This document shows, one piece after another, positions 43,201 to 51,011 of a stretch of DNA of 64,000 nucleotides. Position numbers and translations under genes: made by a program. Below the pieces are notes generated by a model. The model saw nothing but the letters and a program-made list of their open reading frames with translations. It had not been told where the DNA came from and searched no databases. The DNA is from Streptomyces sp. HB132 (GTDB lineage Bacteria; Actinomycetota; Actinomycetes; Streptomycetales; Streptomycetaceae), in the NCBI RefSeq assembly GCF_016909575.1, contig NZ_JAFBGA010000002.1, forward strand, positions 310,001 through 374,000. Direction: 5' to 3'. The stretch's first letter is position 1; the number at the start of each line of letters is the position of its first letter.

Positions 43201-45152
43201 GCTTCCCGCCCCCGGTGCGCGCGGCGGCGCAGCTCTTCTGGGCGCACGAGGCCGACGATGCCCTGCGCACGTCCTGGCGGCGTCAGGCCCGGTCGCTGGC
43301 GCGCGCCCGCGACACCTTCGGTCCCGCCCCCGCCGTCGCCGTGCTCCAGGGGGAGTGGGCGGCGGCGATGGGAGCGCGGGACGACGTCGCCGAGTACCTC
43401 TTCGAGGAGCTGACCGGTGGCCCCGCCGGGTTCGTCACGAGCGCCCCGGTCCGCACGTTCCTGGACAAGTTCCGTCGTGCGGTGGGCACCTCGGCGTACG
43501 ACGAGGATCTGGCCGCCCTCTCCGCGGACCTCCCGGCCCGGCGACGGCTCGTGGAGGGCTGGCTCACCTCCTACGCCGCCGCGAGCGGCTCCGACGCGGA
43601 CGACGGGGACCTCACGGAGGCCGTCGCCGTTGAGCTGTGCCCGGAGCTGGAGCGGTACGACTGCGAGGGCCCCCTCACCGCCACGGTCGAAGGGCTCCTC
43701 GGCGACCACCCGCGTACCGCCGGGGGAAAGCTGCCGGTGCGGCTGGACGAACTCCTCGCCCGTACGGCCGCGTTCCGGACCGGTACCGTGCCCGGCTTCC
43801 GTGCCTACCAGCGGCTGCGCACCACGCTGGTCGCCGCGGAGCGCACCCGGCTCCGGCTGGACGACCACCGGCCGCGCGTCATGCCCGCGTTCGTCCGCAA
43901 CCGGCTGCTCGACGAGGTGTACCTGCCACTCATCGGAGACAGCCTCGCCAAGCAGCTCGGCACGGCCGACGCGGACCGGCGCACCGACTCGCAGGGGCTG
44001 CTGCTCCTCGTGTCGCCGCCCGGCTACGGCAAGACGACGCTCATGGAGTACGTCGCCGAACGGCTCGGCATGGTCCTCGTCAAGGTCAGCGGGCCCAACC
44101 TCGGCCATGACGTGACGTCCCTCGACCCGGCGCAGGCCCGCAGCGCGACCGCGCGCCAGGAGGTCGAGAAGATCAACTTCGCGCTGGAGTCCGGCAACAA
44201 CACCGTTCTGTATCTGGACGACATCCAGCACACCTCACCCGAGCTGCTCCAGAAGTTCATTCCGCTCTGTGACGCCACCCGCCGGGTCGAGGGCGTGCGG
44301 GACGGCGAGCCGCGCAGCTACGACCTGCGAGGGAAGAGGTTCGCCGTGGTGATGGCGGGCAATCCGTACACCGAGTCCGGCGACCGCTTCCGGATCCCGG
44401 ACATGCTCGCCAACCGGGCGGACGTCTGGAACCTCGGCGAGGTCCTGAGCGGCAGGGACGAGGTCTTCGCCCTGAGCTTCGTCGAGAACGCGCTGGCCGC
44501 CAACCCGGTGCTGGCCCCGCTCGCGGCCCGCTCCCGGAGCGACCTCGACCTGCTCGTCCGCCTCGCCTCGGGCACGGGTCCCCCGGCCTCCGCCGGCCGA
44601 CTGGAACACTCCTACGCTCCCGCCGAACTCGACCGCGTCCTCGGCGTCCTGCGGCATCTGCTGACCGCCCGGGACACCGTCCTCGCGGTGAACGCGGCGT
44701 ACATCGCGTCGGCCGCACAGTCCGACTCGGCGCGCACCGAACCGCCGTTCCGCCTGCAGGGCTCGTACCGTGACATGAACAAGATCGCGGAACGGATCGT
44801 GCCCGTCATGAACGACGCCGAGCTCGCCGCCGTCATCGACGACCACTACGCGGGCGAGGCCCAGACGCTCACCACGGGCGCCGAGTCCAACCTGCTGGCA
44901 CTGGCCGCCCTGCGGGGCACGCTCACCCCCGCGCAGGCTGAGCGCCGGGCGGCGGTCAACTCCGCCTACGTACGCGCCCAGGCCCTCGGCGGACCCGATG
45001 GCGACCCCGCCGCCCGTGCCGTCGGGGCGCTCGGACTGCTCGCGGACCGGATCGCGGCGGTCGAGGCGGCCATCGAGCGGGCCGCAGGCCCACGCCACCC
45101 GGACGCGGATGCACGCACCCGACACGCGATGATCACCGACACGCCCGACTGA
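40266..45152 (+). CDS. Giant AAA ATPase (DUF3686/DNA repair ATPase-like)
   Basis: A 1628-residue protein, the largest gene here. The first 1200 residues have no membrane segment. They contain beta-rich parts (about 60-440), then predicted long helices or coiled coils with many Ala/Glu/Arg heptads (about 480-860), and further helical regions. The C-terminal AAA module has Walker A G-Y-G-K-T-T at 1253-1258 (preceded by S-P-P), Walker B L-Y-L-D-D with Asp at 1318-1319, and an N-P-Y-T-E-S-G-D-R-F sensor segment. The general pattern agrees with proteins annotated DNA repair ATPase with a DUF3686 domain, whose function is not established. It is coded between a flotillin and an RCK-domain protein, so a membrane-associated remodelling role is more likely than DNA repair. 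GGGAG precedes the ATG. Confidence 0.83.
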   Translation: MDRDITLTDADADAYEVLRRRLREQADELVRRAEELNGRRTEEFGSTGLRLLATEQVHTEHASVARDLVAVGGRLLFGFERGPGARADAGVGDVLALREPGLEEAEAGLLDDEAFVREFAGLHRYYRDARLLRLRRVNGRLLAVFRTGETAEDIRVLRWALGPDGAPGAFLDARGDRDHVFPSSHDFDWIPVGRDAHVPGRHPHIAVLDTVFLDTLGGTLTVRTSGGTESPDGIYEEPVDEPLQSLADAAVEYAVAGPLILLRVRPYKEEAWRHLVFNTLLSTVLRLDAIGPSCRRLPEDQGIIFPGGYYLTTGTARTFDTAGELGDPVFEDAVRSPNGEDVLYVFRSRDGSRTLLLPYNLIRQEVATPLAGRGHALLDDGTLVLLKDGADGPGRVHPLQRWATPYVSDTHAASRPAGTGPLARTGNADLVRGISDCLALAHGVRDMPPTAAVYDRLVADCGRAGDRYHWLTDPGLGALAEPLDALRATAVQVLAEFESVQELTGQAAEALDEAATGLTALVRRIRGEAPRSAAAWVGRLTELRRAHGHLATLAEMRYADTDRVAALREETERDLASAAQRAVAFLAREDAFAGYHEDLARITEDAAGLDTVADASSAGDRLTEITDGLGTVTDVVTGLDMGDATVRTSVLERIAEVLGGANRARAALGARRRELVAREGLAEFAAEFALLGQAVTGALASADSPGACDEQLSRVMLRLEDLESRFAESDDFLARLAERRTEVYEAFSGRKEMLQDARARRAERLADSAARVMETVSRRLAGLEDLDAVHTYFASDPMVAKVRRTADELRALGDPVRAEELEGRLKAARQEAGRALRDRGELYADGGSVIRLGRHRFAVNTQPFDLTLVPSGDRLAFALTGTDYRAPVTDPEFAATRPYWDQLLPSETAAVYRAEHLAARLLDEHGADALGDVPDLAALVREAAASAYDEGYRRGVHDEDATAILTALLRLRSGAGLLRFPPPVRAAAQLFWAHEADDALRTSWRRQARSLARARDTFGPAPAVAVLQGEWAAAMGARDDVAEYLFEELTGGPAGFVTSAPVRTFLDKFRRAVGTSAYDEDLAALSADLPARRRLVEGWLTSYAAASGSDADDGDLTEAVAVELCPELERYDCEGPLTATVEGLLGDHPRTAGGKLPVRLDELLARTAAFRTGTVPGFRAYQRLRTTLVAAERTRLRLDDHRPRVMPAFVRNRLLDEVYLPLIGDSLAKQLGTADADRRTDSQGLLLLVSPPGYGKTTLMEYVAERLGMVLVKVSGPNLGHDVTSLDPAQARSATARQEVEKINFALESGNNTVLYLDDIQHTSPELLQKFIPLCDATRRVEGVRDGEPRSYDLRGKRFAVVMAGNPYTESGDRFRIPDMLANRADVWNLGEVLSGRDEVFALSFVENALAANPVLAPLAARSRSDLDLLVRLASGTGPPASAGRLEHSYAPAELDRVLGVLRHLLTARDTVLAVNAAYIASAAQSDSARTEPPFRLQGSYRDMNKIAERIVPVMNDAELAAVIDDHYAGEAQTLTTGAESNLLALAALRGTLTPAQAERRAAVNSAYVRAQALGGPDGDPAARAVGALGLLADRIAAVEAAIERAAGPRHPDADARTRHAMITDTPD

Positions 45153-45169
45153 ACCGGAGGGACCAAGGC

Positions 45170-47176
45170 ATGCTGGGTTACGTGTCATCACTTCCTCAAC
45201 AGCCCCAACGCCCCCCGAGCAACAGCCACATGGTGGTCTGCGGCGACGACACCCTCGCCCGCCGGCTCGCCGTGGAGCTGCGTTACGTGTACGGGGAGCG
45301 GGTCACCCTCCTGGTCCCGCCGGGGCCCGACACCACCGGGCCCGACCTGCCGCTGACCCAACGTGCCCGCGCCGGTGCCCTGTTCGGGCGGATGTCGGCG
45401 GCGATGAGCCGCAACGGGACGGCCAACGGCGGCGGCGACACGAACGCCGGGGTCGAGGCCGTCCGCATCATGGAGGCCCGCGAGCCCTCCGACGACGTAC
45501 TGGCGGAGGCGGGCGTCGACCGGGCCGCCGCGCTCGCGCTCGTCTACGACGACGACGAGCTCAACATCCGCGCCGCCCTGACGGCCCGCCGTCTCAATCC
45601 GCGCCTGCGCCTCGTCATCCGGCTCTACAACCGCAAGCTCGGACAGCACCTGGAGACGCTGCTCGACCAGGCGGCCGCCGTCTCCATGCCCGGTCTCGAC
45701 GCGGCCGCGATGGACGCCTCCACCACCGTCCTGTCGGACGCCGACACCGCGGCCCCCGCCCTGGCGGCCACCGCGCTGACCGGCAGCAGCAAGGTCATCC
45801 AGGCCGAGGGCCTGCTCCTTCGCGCCGTCGAACGCACCCCGCCCCGGCCGGGTGAACTCGCCGACCCCGGGCTGTGCACCCTGGCCCTGCTCTCCTCCAC
45901 CAGCCAGGACCCGGCGGGCACCGAGGGCTCGGACAGCAGCGGCGACGAGGGCCCCCAGCTCCTGCCCGACCTGGCGACCGTGAACGCCGCCACGGGCCGG
46001 GGCACGATCGTCCTGGAGGCCATCAGCCAGGCCGGACCCGACCGGGCGCCCACCCGCATGGGAGGCAGGGGAGCACCGCTCGGCCAGGTCTTCTCACGGC
46101 GGCTGCGCTGGTCGGCGCTGGGCGTCGCGGCCGCCGTCGTCGCCCTGGCCGTCGCCTCGGTGATCACGACGGGCGACAGCCCGCTGCACGCCGCCTACCT
46201 GACCATGCTGGACCTGCTGGCGATGGGCGACCCGGCGGTCGAGGACACCGACTCGGATTCCCGCCAGGTCATCCAGCTGCTCTCCGGCCTGGCCGGACTC
46301 CTGCTGCTGCCCCTGCTGGTCGCCGCGGTCCTGGAGGCGTTCGGCACACTGCGCACCGCCTCCTCGCTGCGCCGCCCGCCGCGCGGCCTGTCCGGCCATG
46401 TGGTCCTGCTGGGGCTCGGCAAGATCGGCACAAGGGTCCTGGTGCGGCTCCGTGAGCTGGACATCCCCGTGGTGGTCGTCGAGGAGGACCCGGAGGCGCG
46501 CGGCATCCCGCTGGCGCGCAGCCTGCACGTACCGACGGTCCTGGGCGACGTGACCCAGGAGGGCGTCCTGGAGGCGGCCAAGATCCGCCGGGCCCGCGCC
46601 CTGCTCGCCCTCACGAGCATCGACACGACGAACCTCGAAGCCGCGCTGTACGCCCGCTCGGTGAAGCCGGACCTGCGGGTGGCCCTGCGCCTGTACGACG
46701 ACGAGTTCGCCACCGCCGTCTACCGCACCCTGCGCACGGCCCACCCGGGCGCCCTGACCCGTTCCCGCTCCGTGTCCCATCTGGCGGCGCCGTCGTTCGC
46801 GGTCGCCATGATGGGCCGGCAGATCCTGGGCGCGGTCCCGGTGGAGCGCAAGGTGATGCTCTTCGCGGCACTGGAGGTGGCGGGACACCCTCAGTTGGAG
46901 GGGCGGACCGTCGACCAGGCGTTCCGGGCGGGCGCCTGGCGGGTCCTGGCCCTGGACGCCACCCCGCCGGCCGACCGCCTCCCGGACCTGGCCGCCGTAC
47001 CGCCGTACGACCCCCTCGACCCCGAGGGGCCGGGAGCCCAGGACCGGCCATCCGGGCTGGTCTGGGACATCCACCCGGGGTATGTGCTGCGGCGGGACGA
47101 CCGGGTGGTGATCGCCGCGACCCGGCGCGGGCTGGCCGAACTGCTGCGCAGGCAGCACTCGGCGGCACGCCGCTGA
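45170..47176 (+). CDS. Dual-RCK membrane protein, channel-like (CASTOR/POLLUX-related)
   Basis: A 668-residue protein. Residues about 20-200 form an N-terminal RCK/TrkA-N-like Rossmann domain (V-C-G-D-D-T-L-A-R-R-L-A). Two hydrophobic helices follow (about 316-334 and 365-388) with a short re-entrant-like stretch between them (L-D-L-L-A-M-G-D-P). A second RCK domain starts at V-V-L-L-G-L-G-K-I-G-T-R-V (about 405-540). The C-terminal segment (about 560-660) resembles a TrkA-C fold. Placement of two helices between RCK domains is like potassium channels and CASTOR/POLLUX proteins, but the T-V-G-Y-G filter is absent. It follows the giant ATPase by 17 bp, with GGAGGG before the ATG. Confidence 0.8.
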   Translation: MLGYVSSLPQQPQRPPSNSHMVVCGDDTLARRLAVELRYVYGERVTLLVPPGPDTTGPDLPLTQRARAGALFGRMSAAMSRNGTANGGGDTNAGVEAVRIMEAREPSDDVLAEAGVDRAAALALVYDDDELNIRAALTARRLNPRLRLVIRLYNRKLGQHLETLLDQAAAVSMPGLDAAAMDASTTVLSDADTAAPALAATALTGSSKVIQAEGLLLRAVERTPPRPGELADPGLCTLALLSSTSQDPAGTEGSDSSGDEGPQLLPDLATVNAATGRGTIVLEAISQAGPDRAPTRMGGRGAPLGQVFSRRLRWSALGVAAAVVALAVASVITTGDSPLHAAYLTMLDLLAMGDPAVEDTDSDSRQVIQLLSGLAGLLLLPLLVAAVLEAFGTLRTASSLRRPPRGLSGHVVLLGLGKIGTRVLVRLRELDIPVVVVEEDPEARGIPLARSLHVPTVLGDVTQEGVLEAAKIRRARALLALTSIDTTNLEAALYARSVKPDLRVALRLYDDEFATAVYRTLRTAHPGALTRSRSVSHLAAPSFAVAMMGRQILGAVPVERKVMLFAALEVAGHPQLEGRTVDQAFRAGAWRVLALDATPPADRLPDLAAVPPYDPLDPEGPGAQDRPSGLVWDIHPGYVLRRDDRVVIAATRRGLAELLRRQHSAARR

Positions 47177-47226
47177 GCCACGGCACCCCTCAGCGGGCCC
47201 GGGCATCCGCCACCGGGCCGGACGGA

Positions 47227-47250
47227 CCGGCGCCGGGCGGGCGGCGCCGG
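47227..47250. terminator. Terminator between RCK and trpS genes
   Basis: CCGGCGCC (47227-47234), 8-nt loop, GGCGCCGG (47243-47250). It lies between convergent genes. Confidence 0.55.
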
Positions 47251-47260
47251 CCCCGAGCGG

Positions 47261-48319
47261 CTAGCGGAACATGCCCATCGCTTCCCGCACCTCCCGGAGG
47301 GTCGCCTCGGCCACGGCGTTCGCCCGCTCGTTGCCGGCGCGCAGCACGTCACGCACGTGCCCCATGTCCTTCGCGTACTCCGCGCGCCGGGCGCGGATCG
47401 GGGCCATCGCCGCGTTGACGGCCTCCGTCACGGTCCGCTTCAGACCGGCCGCGCCGCTGTTCCCGATCTCCTCGGCGACCTCGTACGGGTCGCGGCCCAG
47501 GCAGAGCGCGGCCAGCAGCACCAGGCTGGACACCCCGGGCCGCGACTCGGGGTCGTAGGTGATGTGCCGGTCGGCGTCGGTGGTGGCGCCCCTGATCAGC
47601 CGGGCCGTCTCGTCGGCGTCGGCGCCGAGGGCGATGGAGTTGCCGCGGCTCTTGCTCATCTTGGTGGCGTCGGTGCCGAGCAGCAGGGGCGCGGCGGAGA
47701 GCAGCGCGTCGGGTTCGGGGAAGACGTCTCCGTACCGGTCGTTGAAGCGCCGGGCGACGGTACGGGTGATCTCCAGGTGCGGCAGCTGGTCCTGGCCGAC
47801 GGGCACGAGGTTGCCCTTGCAGAACAGGATGTCGGCGGCCTGGTGCACCGGGTAGGTGTACATGAGGCCGCTGACGGCGGACTGCCGGGAGTGGGCGATC
47901 TCGTCCTTCACGGTGGGGTTGCGGCCGAGCTCGGCGACGGAGACGAGGGACAGGAACGGCAGCAGCAGCTGGTTGAGGGCGGGGACCGCGCTGTGGTTGA
48001 AGACCGTCGTTCGGGCGGGGTCGATCCCGATGGCGAGGTAGTCGAGGAGCAGCCCCTCCACGTACTCGTCGAGCCGCTCGGCGACGTCCCGGTCGGTGAG
48101 GACCTGGTAGTCGGCGATGAGCACGAAGACGTCCACGCCGAGGTCCTGGAGGCGTACCCGGTTGTGGAGGGTGCCGAAGTAGTGGCCGAGGTGCAGGGCC
48201 CCGGTCGGCCGGTCCCCGGTGAGGACGCGGAAGCGGCCGGGGTCCAGAGCGAGCTGCTCCTCCAGTTCGGCGCTGCGGCGCTCGGCGGGACCGACGGGCA
48301 GGTCGGTGGTCAGGGTCAC
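47261..48319 (-). CDS. trpS: Tryptophanyl-tRNA synthetase
   Basis: A 352-residue class I aminoacyl-tRNA synthetase that charges tRNA-Trp. The HIGH motif is H-L-G-H (A-L-H-L-G-H-Y-F) and the KMSKS loop is K-M-S-K-S-R-G. The length is normal. The frame has a GTG start at 48319 with GAGGAG upstream; an upstream start at 48379 is not supported. The 5' leader (48320-48481) encodes a short peptide with a Trp codon and ends in a terminator stem, so the gene is attenuated by tryptophan supply, as is known for auxiliary, indolmycin-resistant TrpRS genes in Streptomyces. This suggests an auxiliary copy, with another synthetase elsewhere in the genome. Confidence 0.93.
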   Translation of the reverse strand: MTLTTDLPVGPAERRSAELEEQLALDPGRFRVLTGDRPTGALHLGHYFGTLHNRVRLQDLGVDVFVLIADYQVLTDRDVAERLDEYVEGLLLDYLAIGIDPARTTVFNHSAVPALNQLLLPFLSLVSVAELGRNPTVKDEIAHSRQSAVSGLMYTYPVHQAADILFCKGNLVPVGQDQLPHLEITRTVARRFNDRYGDVFPEPDALLSAAPLLLGTDATKMSKSRGNSIALGADADETARLIRGATTDADRHITYDPESRPGVSSLVLLAALCLGRDPYEVAEEIGNSGAAGLKRTVTEAVNAAMAPIRARRAEYAKDMGHVRDVLRAGNERANAVAEATLREVREAMGMFR

Positions 48320-48385
48320 GGGGCTCTCCTCGCTGCGGTGTATGCGTGGAGGACGGCCCGTCGGGGGGCACCGGGGCACAGGTGA

Positions 48386-48410
48386 GGGCCGTCCGAAGAT
48401 CGAACGGCCC
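48386..48410 (-). terminator. Attenuator terminator of trpS
   Basis: On the minus strand GGGCCGTTCG pairs with CGGACGGCCC (one T-G wobble) around loop ATCTT. It lies downstream of the leader peptide and before the trpS start. It fits the terminator arm of an attenuator. Confidence 0.7.
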
Positions 48411-48439
48411 TTGTTCCGTGCAGATGGAGGTGGCCGCTC

Positions 48440-48481
48440 CTAGGAGGAGCGCCACCGGTTCCGGCACGGTACGGAGGTCAT
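48440..48481 (-). CDS. trpS leader peptide with Trp codon
   Basis: A 13-codon frame, M-T-S-V-P-C-R-N-R-W-R-S-S then TAG, with a Trp codon at position 10 (48452-48454). The Trp codon and the following bases form one arm of a stem GGTGGCGCTCCT with AGGAGCGGCCACC (one bulge). A stalled ribosome would block this stem and change the fold downstream. A -10-like TACACT lies 7 bases before the ATG, so transcription may begin at or beside the start codon (leaderless). Confidence 0.7.
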   Translation of the reverse strand: MTSVPCRNRWRSS

Positions 48482-48646
48482 GGCGACGAGTGTAACGCGC
48501 ACCGGTTCTCCGGCACGGAATCTTTCGGGGCGGGCCCTCCGGGGTGGGCGGAATAGGGAAGCGGGGCGCTCCGTTGTAGGGCGTGTTCACATAGTTCAAC
48601 GTTCAACCACCTGCTCAACGGCACGACACTTCTGGAGGCGGGCGCC

Positions 48647-49741
48647 ATGCAGTTCGGGATCTTCACCGTCGGGGACGTCACCACCGACCCCACGACCGGT
48701 ACGACACCGAGCGAGAACGAGCGGATCAAGGCGACCCTCGCGATCGCGCTCAAGGCCGAGGAAGTGGGCCTGGACGTCTTCGCGACCGGTGAGCACCACA
48801 ACCCGCCGTTCGTCCCGTCCTCGCCGACGACCACGCTCGGCTACATCGCCGCCCGCACCCAGAACCTGATCCTCTCCACCTCCACCACGCTGATCACCAC
48901 CAACGACCCGGTGAAGATCGCCGAGGACTACGCCACGCTCCAGCACCTGGCCGACGGCCGTGTCGACCTGATGATGGGCCGCGGCAACACCGGGCCGGTC
49001 TACCCCTGGTTCGGCAAGGACATCCGCCAGGGCATCCCGCTCGCCGTCGAGAACTACGCGCTGCTGCACAAGCTGTGGCGCGAGGACGTCGTCGACTGGG
49101 AGGGCAAGTTCCGTACCCCGCTGCAGTCCTTCACCGCGACCCCGCGCCCGCTGGACGGCGTCCCGCCGTTCGTCTGGCACGGCTCCATCCGCTCCCCCGA
49201 GATCGCCGAACAGGCCGCCTACTACGGCGACGGGTTCTTCCACAACAACATCTTCTGGCCCATGGAGCACACCAGGAAGATGGTCGACCTCTACCGGCGC
49301 CGCTATGCCCACTACGGGCACGGCACCGCCGAGCAGGCCGTCGTCGGCCTCGGCGGCCAGGTGTTCATGGCCAAGAACTCGCAGGACGCGGTACGGGAGT
49401 TCCGCCCGTACTTCGACAACGCACCGGTCTACGGCCACGGGCCCTCGCTGGAGGACTTCACCCAGCAGACGCCGCTGACCGTCGGCTCCCCGCAGGAGGT
49501 CATCGAGCGGACCCTGTCCTTCCGGGAGGACGTCGGGGACTACCAGCGCCAGCTGTTCCTGATGGACCACGCGGGACTGCCGCTCAAGACGGTCCTGGAG
49601 CAGCTCGACATCCTGGGCGAGGAGGTCGTGCCCGTGCTGCGCAAGGAGTTCGCCAACCTGCGCCCGGCCGGAGTGCCGGACGCCCCGGTCCACCCCGCGG
49701 TCGCCGCCGCCCGCGCCGCCGCCGCCCCGAAGGAGGTCTGA
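48647..49741 (+). CDS. LLM-class flavin-dependent monooxygenase
   Basis: A 364-residue TIM-barrel enzyme of the luciferase-like family, using reduced flavin from a partner reductase. Family segments are visible: F-A-T-G-E-H-H-N-P-P-F, S-S-P-T-T-T-L-G-Y-I-A-A-R-T and G-R-V-D-L-M-M-G-R-G-N-T-G-P. The reductase partner is encoded immediately downstream on the same strand (5-bp gap). The substrate is unknown; related CE1758-type proteins are widespread in actinobacteria. A GGAGGCGGG site precedes ATG 48647. Confidence 0.87.
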   Translation: MQFGIFTVGDVTTDPTTGTTPSENERIKATLAIALKAEEVGLDVFATGEHHNPPFVPSSPTTTLGYIAARTQNLILSTSTTLITTNDPVKIAEDYATLQHLADGRVDLMMGRGNTGPVYPWFGKDIRQGIPLAVENYALLHKLWREDVVDWEGKFRTPLQSFTATPRPLDGVPPFVWHGSIRSPEIAEQAAYYGDGFFHNNIFWPMEHTRKMVDLYRRRYAHYGHGTAEQAVVGLGGQVFMAKNSQDAVREFRPYFDNAPVYGHGPSLEDFTQQTPLTVGSPQEVIERTLSFREDVGDYQRQLFLMDHAGLPLKTVLEQLDILGEEVVPVLRKEFANLRPAGVPDAPVHPAVAAARAAAAPKEV

Positions 49742-49746
49742 GTACC

Positions 49747-50406
49747 GTGTTCGACACCGCTCCCCTGAAGATCGTTGCCGTCGCGGCCGGGCTCAGCAGC
49801 CCGTCGTCCACCCGGCTGCTGGCCGACCGCCTCGCCGGGGCCGCCCGCGAGGCGCTGGCGGCCGGGCAGGACCGGCGCGTCGAGGTCGAGGTGGTCGAGC
49901 TGCGTGACCTGGCCGTCGACATCGCCAACCACCTGGTCACCGGCTTCCCGTCGGCCGGCCTGAGGAAGGCGCTCGACGCCGTGACCGGGGCGGACGGCCT
50001 GATCGCGGTGACACCCGTCTTCACCGCCTCGTACAGCGGGCTGTTCAAGTCCTTCTTCGACCTGGTCGACAACACCGCGCTGACCGGCAAGCCCGTCGTG
50101 ATCGCGGCGACCGGCGGCACGCCCCGGCACTCGCTGGTCCTGGAGCACGCCATGCGCCCGCTCTTCGCCTACCTGAGGGCCGTCGTCCTGCCGACGTCCG
50201 TGTACGCGGCGTCGGAGGACTGGGGTTCACAGGGGGACGAGTACACCGAGGGGCTGCCCTCCCGCATCCGGCGTGCGGGCGGCGAGCTCGCCTCCGCCGT
50301 CACGGGGCGGACGGTCTCGGGCGCCACCCGGGCCCCCACCCTCGACGACGGTGAGGACGCCCTCGTCCCGTTCGCCCAGCAGCTCGCGGACCTCCGGGTC
50401 GGCTGA
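49747..50406 (+). CDS. NAD(P)H-dependent FMN reductase
   Basis: A 219-residue flavodoxin-fold reductase that supplies FMNH2 to the LLM monooxygenase encoded just upstream. The phosphate-binding loop lies near A-A-G-L-S-S-P-S-S-T-R, and T-P-V-F-T-A-S-Y-S-G and G-G-T-P-R-H flank the flavin site, as in the MsuE/CE1759 group. The start is GTG at 49747 with GGAGG upstream. A strong terminator hairpin follows, so the two genes form a closed two-component operon. Confidence 0.85.
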   Translation: MFDTAPLKIVAVAAGLSSPSSTRLLADRLAGAAREALAAGQDRRVEVEVVELRDLAVDIANHLVTGFPSAGLRKALDAVTGADGLIAVTPVFTASYSGLFKSFFDLVDNTALTGKPVVIAATGGTPRHSLVLEHAMRPLFAYLRAVVLPTSVYAASEDWGSQGDEYTEGLPSRIRRAGGELASAVTGRTVSGATRAPTLDDGEDALVPFAQQLADLRVG

Positions 50407-50409
50407 CCA

Positions 50410-50439
50410 CATCGGCGGGGCCACCCGGCCCCGCCGATG
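50410..50439 (+). terminator. Terminator after the flavin operon
   Basis: CATCGGCGGGGCC (50410-50422), loop ACCC, then the exact complement (50427-50439). It begins 4 bases after the reductase stop. Confidence 0.8.
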
Positions 50440-50449
50440 TCCTGCTTGG

Positions 50450-50478
50450 ATACAGTTGATCCCTGTATGCCGTACATG
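50450..50478. promoter_or_regulatory. Inverted repeats before universal stress gene
   Basis: ATACAG (50450-50455) and CTGTAT (50463-50468) form an inverted repeat with a 7-bp spacer. A second one, TGTA-TGCCG-TACA, overlaps it downstream (50464-50476). They lie in the promoter region of the universal stress gene and resemble TACA/TGTA operators of GntR- or BlaI-type regulators. The regulator is unknown. Confidence 0.45.
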
Positions 50479-50500
50479 TTCCAACACACTGGAGGCAGAC

Positions 50501-50923
50501 ATGGGCAGGATCGTCGTGGGCGTCGACGGATCGGACGCGTCGATCAAGGCGCTGCGCTGGGCCGTACGCCAGGCCGAACTGACCGGCGACACCGTCGAGG
50601 CCGTCAACAGCTGGGAGTACCCCGCGACCAGCTGGGGGTCCCTGATGCCAGGCCTGCCTGAGGACTTCGACCCGCAGGCGGTGGCGACCGTCGCGCTCGA
50701 CGAGGCACTGGAGGAGGCCCTCGGCGTCGAGGGCGCGGCGGCGGTGGAGAAGATCGTCGTGATCGGTAATCCCGCCCTGTCGCTGCTGGAACGCTCCCGC
50801 GGCGCGAACCTGCTGGTCGTCGGCGCCCGAGGCTACAGCGGCCTCAAGGCGACCCTCCTCGGCTCGGTCAGCCTGCACGTCACCCAGCACGCCACCTGCC
50901 CGGTCACCGTCGTACGCGACTGA
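50501..50923 (+). CDS. Universal stress protein (UspA family)
   Basis: A 140-residue UspA domain: I-V-V-G-V-D-G-S-D-A-S at the N-terminus, and the ATP-binding G-A-R-G-Y-S-G-L-K-A-T-L-L-G-S-V-S near residues 110-126. The ATP-binding G-2x-G-9x-G motif is present. It is a single-domain version. GGAGG precedes the ATG. Such proteins respond to hypoxia, growth arrest or oxidative stress. Inverted repeats lie in its promoter region. A two-step hairpin lies downstream. Confidence 0.9.
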   Translation: MGRIVVGVDGSDASIKALRWAVRQAELTGDTVEAVNSWEYPATSWGSLMPGLPEDFDPQAVATVALDEALEEALGVEGAAAVEKIVVIGNPALSLLERSRGANLLVVGARGYSGLKATLLGSVSLHVTQHATCPVTVVRD

Positions 50924-50963
50924 GCCGGCCCGCCCCGGACCCCGGGCCCTCGTCCTTGCCGCA

Positions 50964-51006
50964 CACGAACGGGCGGGCCCCTCGCACGAGGTCCCGCCCG
51001 TTCGTG
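50964..51006. terminator. Terminator between Usp and frameshifted gene
   Basis: A 14-bp perfect stem, CACGAACGGGCGGG (50964-50977) with 50993-51006. The loop holds a smaller hairpin (CCTCG-CA-CGAGG). It lies between convergent stops. Confidence 0.8.
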
Positions 51007-51011
51007 GTGCG

